A DNA stretch of 64,000 bases from Steroidobacteraceae bacterium. GTDB lineage: Bacteria > Pseudomonadota > Gammaproteobacteria > Steroidobacterales > Steroidobacteraceae. The translations under genes and the position numbers were made by a program. This document shows, one piece after another, positions 59,090 to 64,000 of this stretch. Every line of letters begins with the position of its first letter. Positions within the stretch are counted from its first letter, which is position 1. A model generated the notes under the pieces. That model was not told where the DNA came from. It did no database searches and saw only the letters and a list, made by a program, of their open reading frames with translations. Location of the stretch: contig JABAQN010000018.1 of the NCBI GenBank assembly GCA_019187495.1, positions 1-64,000 of the forward strand. Direction: 5' to 3'.

Positions 59090-59941
59090 ATGTCTCAGAA
59101 GTCAAAGCCACCGTATTCCATGAAGGATCTGCGCCACCGCGCGGAATGGATCCGTCTCGAGACGATCCGGCAGATCGCCGGCGCCGGCCTCGGGCACTAC
59201 TCGAGCACATTGAGTGCCGCGGAGATCCTCGCGGTGCTCTACTACCGCACGCTGCGGCTCGATCCGAAAAGACCCGACTGGCCGAACCGGGACCGCTTTC
59301 TGCTCGGCAAGGGACACATCGCCGTCGGCCTGTGGCCGATCCTCGCGGATCTCGGCTACTTCCCGACGGCCTGGCTCGATGATTTCGGCAAGATCGACTC
59401 GCCGCTCACCGACCATCCGAGTATGCGCGACGTGCCGGGAATTGATTTCAGCGCCGGATCGATCGGCCACAACCTCTCGGTGGGAGTCGGGATGTGCCTG
59501 GCATCGCGATTCCGTGGCGGTAGCGGCCGGACATTCGTGCTGCTCGGCGATGGCGAGCTTCACGAGGGCCAGCTCTGGGAAGCGGCGATGTCGGCGCCGC
59601 ACTACCGACTGGGCAATCTCATCGCCATCGTCGACGCGAACGGCAGTTCGGCGGATGGCCCGACGTCCGACGTCATGAACATCGAGCCGATCGCCGGTCG
59701 ATTCGAGGCATTCGGTTGGCGCACCGTCGAAGTCGACGGGCACGACGTCGACCGCCTCGTCGAGATCTTCGACGGACTACCGGACAGCACGACGCCCGTA
59801 CCGACGGCCATCGTCGCACGAACGCTCAAGGGCAAGGGCATCTCCTTCATGGAAGCCGCGCCGCGCGATTGGCACCTGGGCTTCCTCGGGCCCGCCGACC
59901 GCAAGCGCGCCGAAGACGAAATCAGGAGCCGAATGCAATGA
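59090..59941 (+). CDS. Transketolase, N-terminal (TPP-binding) subunit
   Basis: A 283-residue N-terminal transketolase chain. GHYSSTLSAAEILAVLYY, RFLLGKGHIAVGLW and the TPP motif GDGELHEGQLWEAAMSAPHY (153-172) through VDANGS (181-186) are complete. Split transketolases encoded as two adjacent genes are common in some bacteria and in archaea, and some act on substrates other than pentose phosphates. The ATG follows AGAGGA. It overlaps the C-terminal subunit gene by 4 bp. In this operon it would add a second thiamine-dependent C-C bond step. Confidence 0.9.
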   Translation: MSQKSKPPYSMKDLRHRAEWIRLETIRQIAGAGLGHYSSTLSAAEILAVLYYRTLRLDPKRPDWPNRDRFLLGKGHIAVGLWPILADLGYFPTAWLDDFGKIDSPLTDHPSMRDVPGIDFSAGSIGHNLSVGVGMCLASRFRGGSGRTFVLLGDGELHEGQLWEAAMSAPHYRLGNLIAIVDANGSSADGPTSDVMNIEPIAGRFEAFGWRTVEVDGHDVDRLVEIFDGLPDSTTPVPTAIVARTLKGKGISFMEAAPRDWHLGFLGPADRKRAEDEIRSRMQ

Positions 59942-60924
59942 GTGACCAAGCCCTCGGAATGGCCGATCCGTTTTCCTTCACCGTCGCCGCGGAGGGAGAG
60001 AGTGGCGATGCCATCGGCCGCACGCTGATCGAACTGGCGCGCGAGCGCGACGACATCGTGCTGATCGCACCCGACGTTGGTCGTGGTCCCGCGACCATGC
60101 CCTTCATCGAGGCGTTTCCCGACCGCTACATCGACACCGGCATCGCCGAGAGCAACTCGATATCGATCGCGGCCGGGCTCGCGGCGTCGGGATTTCGTCC
60201 GTTCGTTTTCGGCATCGGTGCCTTCCTTGCGCCGAAGTGCGCGGAGCAGATCCGGGCGGACGTCGCGGTCAACAAGCTGCCGGTGACGTTCATCTCCGCC
60301 TGGGGCGGACTCGACATGGGTTACTTCGGCGCTACCCATCACGCGATCGAGGACATCGCCATCCTCAGGGGAATGCCGCACCTGACGATTGCGTCGGCTG
60401 CCGACAACGCCGCCATGCGTTCGCTGATGCGTGCCGGCGTGGCCGATGGGTTGCCGCTCTACATCCGTGCGCCCAGTTCGCTGGCGAGCGACGTGTATCC
60501 GGGTTCGCCGGATTTCGTGCGCGGGGCCGCCCACATCGTGGCGAAGGGCCGTGACGTCGTGCTCATCGGAACCGGGCTCGGGACCACGCTGTGCGCGCAG
60601 GCGGCGGCCGTGCTGAAGGCGTCCGGCGTTTCGGCGACGGTCGTCGACATGGCCTTTCTGAAACCCTTCGATGGCGAGACGATTTGCCGCCTTGCCCGGG
60701 ATGCGCGCGGCTTGCTCGTGGTGGAAGAACACAACACCACGGCGGGGCTGGCATCGCTGGTGGCCGAGGCGCTCGGGCGCGGCGGCGTCGCGGCTCGCAT
60801 GGAGGCGATTGGCCTGCCGGATGGTGACCTGGCGGTCGCCATTCCGCAGCAGCTCCTGAACCGCTATGGGCTGACGGTGGACGCGGTGGTCGAGAAGGCC
60901 CGGGCGCTCGCCCATCACCAGTGA
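59938..60924 (+). CDS. Transketolase, C-terminal subunit
   Basis: A 328-residue partner with the pyrimidine-binding and C-terminal transketolase domains. DTGIAESNSISIAAGLA holds the Glu that activates TPP, and GLDMGYFGATHHAIEDIAILRGMPHLTI is typical of DXS-like/transketolase C-terminal subunits. The last domain begins near VVLIGTGLGTTLCAQAA. It should form an alpha2beta2 enzyme with the upstream N-terminal chain. It ends 4 bp before the quinohaemoprotein gene. The substrate may be a ketose or an alpha-hydroxyketone. Confidence 0.9.
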   Translation: MSDQALGMADPFSFTVAAEGESGDAIGRTLIELARERDDIVLIAPDVGRGPATMPFIEAFPDRYIDTGIAESNSISIAAGLAASGFRPFVFGIGAFLAPKCAEQIRADVAVNKLPVTFISAWGGLDMGYFGATHHAIEDIAILRGMPHLTIASAADNAAMRSLMRAGVADGLPLYIRAPSSLASDVYPGSPDFVRGAAHIVAKGRDVVLIGTGLGTTLCAQAAAVLKASGVSATVVDMAFLKPFDGETICRLARDARGLLVVEEHNTTAGLASLVAEALGRGGVAARMEAIGLPDGDLAVAIPQQLLNRYGLTVDAVVEKARALAHHQ

Positions 60925-60928
60925 TGGA

Positions 60929-63343
60929 ATGAGCCATGGGTGCCTGCGCGCCGTGAATACGCGTCATTGCATGAACCACGAACTGTCCGCGATGCCGGGG
61001 AACGATGTGGCACGGTGGCCCCATGTCGGCACGGCAGGATTCGGGAGCAGTCGCTCGAGCTGCAATCGCCTGTTGACGGTACTGACCGGTGCAGCGCTGC
61101 TTGCCGGCGCCATTTGCTCATCCGAACGCGCGCCGGCCGCGACGGCGTCTTTCTCGGCGGCACAGGTCGAACGCGGCCGGACAGCTTATCAAGTGCATTG
61201 TGCGATGTGTCATGGTGCGCATCTCGAGGGGATCGACGCCCCCGCGCTCACGGGGCCCGCCATCGCGCAGAGATTCGGTTCGGCTGTCCCGCTCTTCAAT
61301 TACTTCTCGGCCACGATGCCGCCGTTCGCTCCCGGTCAGCTCGGCGAGAAAACCTACCTCGACATCATGGCCTACATTCTGGGCGCCAATGGCGCTCAAC
61401 CGGGTGTGCACGATCTCGAGATCCGGAACCTGACCGATGTGGATCTCGGCGAGCAGGTATCCGCTCCGCATCTCGGCAACGTTCCGGGCGTCGCCACGAA
61501 AGTCGCCACGAAAATTGCTGTACCGCAGGCGTTCACATGGGGAAGAGAACTTCCGCGGCATGCGTTTCCGGATGGGCAACCTGACTTGCTGGCTCAGAAG
61601 ATTGTAACGGTGATCCCCGACAGGATCGCACCCGCCAACGGAGAGCGAATTCAATCCATGCGCACCATGCGCAGCTATGCCCCCGTAAGCGACGAATTAC
61701 TGCGCGATCCGCCGTCAGGTGAATGGCTGATGTGGCGTCGAACCCTCGACAACCAGGGCTACAGCCCGCTGGATCAGATCAACAGGAAGAACGTCACCGA
61801 TCTCGAACTCGCCTGGGCGTGGCCAATGGCGGAAGATGGTCAGCAACAGACCGCCCCGCTCGTGCACGATGGCATCATGTTCATTGCTACCACCGATGAC
61901 ATCGTGCAGGCGCTCGATGCGATCACGGGGGATCTGATCTGGGAATACCGTCACGTGCTTCCCGAGCTTCCCGCCTCCATGGGATATCAGCGTTATCAGG
62001 CGCGTCGCCAGAAGGGTTGCATCGCGCTGTATCAGGACAAAGTGATCCTTGCCACGGCCGATGCCAAACTCGTTGCGCTCGACGCCCTCACCGGGCGGAT
62101 TGTCTGGCAGATTCAAGCGTTCGACAGCGCACGAGGCTACGGCTATACCATCGGTCCACTCGTCGCAGGCGGAAAAATAATCTCCGGCGTAAGCGGCTGT
62201 ACGATCGCCGGCTCGGCCGGTGGTTGCTACATCGCCGCCCACGATGCCAGTGACGGCCACGAATTGTGGCGCTTCAACACGCTGGATGATCCGGACAATC
62301 CGCTACAACAAGCCTCCTGGGGCGCGGTGCCGCCGGCCAACCGCTGGGGTGGCACGGCGTGGGCAACCGGCTCCTTTGACCCGCGAACCAATACCACTTT
62401 CTGGGGTACGGGCAATCCTGCGCCATACACGGAGCTCGTACGTGGCACGGGCTCGGGAGCTGCGCTCTATACCGACAGTACGCTTGCGCTGGATGTCCGA
62501 ACGGGAAAGCTGAAGTGGTACTACCAACACCTGCCCCGCGACAACTGGGATCTCGACAGTACGTTTGAGCGCGTTCTTGTCGACGGGAACGTCGACGGAA
62601 AGTTGCGTCACATGCTCGTCACGGTCGCGGGAAAAAACGGCATTGTCTTTGCGCTCGATCGCGACACCGGCCGGTTCCTATGGTCTGGTGCGACCAGCTT
62701 CCAGAACGTCGTCACGAGCATAGGAGATAGCGGCGTTGTCCATGTGAATGAGAACCTCATTCCGCGCGCGCTGGGCGAGGAAAAGTTCATTTGTCCGTCC
62801 GTGTGGGGCGGCAAGTCGTGGCAGGCCGGTGCCTACAGCCCATTGACGGAGCTCTTCTATGTGCCGGTGGCTGAATCCTGCAACACCTTGGCGCCTGTTC
62901 GGGCGGAGTTCACCGCTGGAAACTACGTGGGATCGATCGTTGCGGGTCCGCGCGTCCTGCCGCCTGGCGTGAAGGACGCGGGTGTCGTCGATGCGATCCG
63001 CATTGCGGATGGCAAACGCCAGTGGCGCCATTCGCAACGTCCGGTGATCACCAGTTCCCTGCTGACGACGGGGGGTGGTCTCGTATTTGGCGGCGATGCC
63101 GCGCGCTATATCGAGGCTCTCGACCAGTTGACAGGGGAAGTGCTCTGGAAGAAGCGTCTCAATGCACCGATTGGCGGTTACCCCATGACGTACGAAATCG
63201 ATGGCGTCCAGTACCTCGCCGTCCCGACCGGATACAGTGCTCAGGCAGCCAGTGCCGCCGCACTCTTTCCAGAATTTCCCCTCCCAAGCGGTGCGGGGAA
63301 CTCGCTGTTTGTTTTCAGGCTCCGCCCTTCGAGCCGTCACTGA
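60929..63343 (+). CDS. Quinohaemoprotein dehydrogenase with N-terminal cytochrome c (PVA-dehydrogenase-like order)
   Basis: An 804-residue protein. A hydrophobic export segment (RLLTVLTGAALLAGAI, 48-63) is followed by a cytochrome c domain with CAMCH (91-95) and probable axial Met130 (SATMPP). A linker comes next and then a PQQ beta-propeller from about residue 265 (WLMWRRTLDNQGYSPL) to the end, with TGKLKWYYQHLPRDNWDLDS near the PQQ site. Heme before propeller is the order in polyvinyl-alcohol dehydrogenase, the reverse of type II alcohol dehydrogenases. The start is uncertain: ATGs at 60971 and 60992 also retain the signal. Codon use is visibly less GC-rich than in its neighbours. Confidence 0.85.
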   Translation: MSHGCLRAVNTRHCMNHELSAMPGNDVARWPHVGTAGFGSSRSSCNRLLTVLTGAALLAGAICSSERAPAATASFSAAQVERGRTAYQVHCAMCHGAHLEGIDAPALTGPAIAQRFGSAVPLFNYFSATMPPFAPGQLGEKTYLDIMAYILGANGAQPGVHDLEIRNLTDVDLGEQVSAPHLGNVPGVATKVATKIAVPQAFTWGRELPRHAFPDGQPDLLAQKIVTVIPDRIAPANGERIQSMRTMRSYAPVSDELLRDPPSGEWLMWRRTLDNQGYSPLDQINRKNVTDLELAWAWPMAEDGQQQTAPLVHDGIMFIATTDDIVQALDAITGDLIWEYRHVLPELPASMGYQRYQARRQKGCIALYQDKVILATADAKLVALDALTGRIVWQIQAFDSARGYGYTIGPLVAGGKIISGVSGCTIAGSAGGCYIAAHDASDGHELWRFNTLDDPDNPLQQASWGAVPPANRWGGTAWATGSFDPRTNTTFWGTGNPAPYTELVRGTGSGAALYTDSTLALDVRTGKLKWYYQHLPRDNWDLDSTFERVLVDGNVDGKLRHMLVTVAGKNGIVFALDRDTGRFLWSGATSFQNVVTSIGDSGVVHVNENLIPRALGEEKFICPSVWGGKSWQAGAYSPLTELFYVPVAESCNTLAPVRAEFTAGNYVGSIVAGPRVLPPGVKDAGVVDAIRIADGKRQWRHSQRPVITSSLLTTGGGLVFGGDAARYIEALDQLTGEVLWKKRLNAPIGGYPMTYEIDGVQYLAVPTGYSAQAASAAALFPEFPLPSGAGNSLFVFRLRPSSRH

Positions 63344-63455
63344 TCCAGGTGCGACAAGTGCGATTCACTTCCATTCAGACGAGCAACGTCATGATCGAAG
63401 CTCCGGAGCCGGATGGGTGCGACGCGAAAATCTGTTGGTTGAGGGGAAAGAGTTG

Positions 63456-64000
63456 ATGTCGCATTTATCTCAATTTCGCCGATTCACCGTGTTATTCGGT
63501 GCGATGGCGCTTTCGACTGTCGCCTTCGGACAGAAAGCGGGAACCGCTGTGCCGGCAAGTGCGCCGCCGCTGCAGGTGCGCGCGCCCGCGGGTGCACCGA
63601 ATGTCGTGATCGTGCTGCTCGATGACGTGGGCTTTGGCGCCTCGTCGACATTCGGCGGGCCGGCGGCGACGCCGGCGCTCGATGCGCTCGCGCACGAGGG
63701 ACTGCGCTACAACCGCTTCCACACGACCGGGATCTGCTCGCCGACCCGCGCGTCGCTCCTCTCGGGACGCAATGCGCACGCGGTCGGCATCGGCGCCGTA
63801 ATGAACGTGGCCGATGAGCGCCCCGGTTACAACGGGGTGCACGCGAAGGATGCCGCGACGCTCGCCGAGATCCTGCGCGCGAACGGTTACAACACGGCCG
63901 CGTTCGGCAAGTGGCACCAGGCCCCCGACTGGGAGATCTCGCAGTCGGGGCCGTTCGATCGCTGGCCGACGGGGCAGAGGTTCGAGAAGTTCTACGGCTT
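63456..64000 (+). CDS. Sulfatase (arylsulfatase family), 5' part only
   Basis: The frame is open from the ATG at 63456 to the window edge (181 complete codons). AGGGGAAAG lies upstream. A signal peptide (about residues 1-25, ending AFG) is followed by the sulfatase N-terminal core: NVVIVLLDDVGFG with the calcium-binding Asp56-Asp57, the active-site CSPTR (Cys94, to be converted to formylglycine), LLSGRNAHAVG and AAFGKWH (Lys152, His154). It should hydrolyse sulfate esters in the periplasm. The remaining two thirds lie outside the window. It follows the quinohaemoprotein by 112 bp that show no gene. The first ~85 bases are less GC-rich than the rest. Confidence 0.9.
   Translation, partial: MSHLSQFRRFTVLFGAMALSTVAFGQKAGTAVPASAPPLQVRAPAGAPNVVIVLLDDVGFGASSTFGGPAATPALDALAHEGLRYNRFHTTGICSPTRASLLSGRNAHAVGIGAVMNVADERPGYNGVHAKDAATLAEILRANGYNTAAFGKWHQAPDWEISQSGPFDRWPTGQRFEKFYG

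Noticed and set aside
1-64000. CRISPR array, insertion sequence, integrase, attachment site or tRNA
   Set aside because: No regularly spaced repeats, transposase or integrase motifs, or tRNA-like cloverleaf ending in CCA were seen while reading both strands.

Overview
The window is about 64 kb of high-GC DNA from a Gram-negative bacterium. It has four TonB-dependent outer-membrane receptors, a porin, Tat and Sec exported enzymes, a lipoprotein and periplasmic c-type cytochromes. The 5S rRNA at the left edge looks proteobacterial. The gene repertoire (sulfotransferases, SnoaL-like proteins, a luciferase-like monooxygenase-type protein, many SDRs, Spinster-type MFS) resembles soil or aquatic Gammaproteobacteria of the Steroidobacter/Nevskia kind or sphingomonads. 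That placement is an inference; no marker in the window settles it. No tRNA, CRISPR array, integrase or insertion sequence was seen.

Layout. (1) 1-170: 5S rRNA and the terminator that closes an rRNA operon. (2) 0.4-10.6 kb: a redoxin; a TonB receptor, Tat-exported M20 peptidase homologue and OprP-type porin; then a LytTR regulator divergent from a second TonB receptor and a secreted type-B carboxylesterase. (3) 10.7-12.3 kb: a lone flavoprotein of the ketosteroid dehydrogenase/fumarate reductase superfamily. (4) 12.3-22.3 kb: an amino-acid permease and a DmpA/BapA-type aminopeptidase that diverge from overlapping start codons, beside a minus-strand operon. That operon runs LysR, an unknown protein, class-III aminotransferase, P5C-type aldehyde dehydrogenase, two-subunit CoA-transferase and a second class-III aminotransferase. 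It looks like amino-acid (perhaps beta- or omega-amino acid) catabolism. (5) 22.4-30.3 kb: a divergent operon of MFS transporter, VOC protein, SAM methyltransferase, 88-aa protein, cupin, duplicated Sel1-like protein and TonB receptor, of unknown purpose. (6) 30.3-33.8 kb: an inverted-repeat element, a gamma-glutamyltranspeptidase, a lipoprotein with a hairpin over its ribosome binding site, and a VOC protein. (7) 33.8-46.9 kb: an MBL hydrolase of alkylsulfatase type, SDRs, two TetR regulators, two sulfotransferases, GST, acyl-CoA dehydrogenase, LLM oxidoreductase, DUF1214 protein, two SnoaL proteins and a LuxR-type regulator. This suggests breakdown of a hydrophobic compound such as a steroid or terpenoid through CoA esters, with sulfate-ester chemistry. 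(8) 47.0-64.0 kb: a tight co-directional run of 13 genes and a partial sulfatase.

Region 8 is the most interesting part. It encodes an acetoin/2-oxoacid dehydrogenase-type E1 alpha and beta with a free-standing 88-aa lipoyl carrier and no E2 core or E3. A TonB receptor and an SDR follow, then a membrane PQQ dehydrogenase, two more SDRs, an exported beta-propeller-like protein with a c-heme motif, a cytochrome c, a split transketolase, and a quinohaemoprotein whose cytochrome domain is N-terminal, as in polyvinyl-alcohol dehydrogenase. A coherent but unproven reading is uptake of a polyol-like substrate, periplasmic quinoprotein oxidation of its alcohol groups, and thiamine-dependent C-C cleavage in the cytoplasm.

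Putative regulatory DNA includes two AT-rich or palindromic promoters that place the -10 box 6-7 bp before the ATG (leaderless transcripts likely), a 22-bp near-perfect palindrome before the acyl-CoA dehydrogenase, and a dispersed GC-rich intergenic repeat present in three copies.
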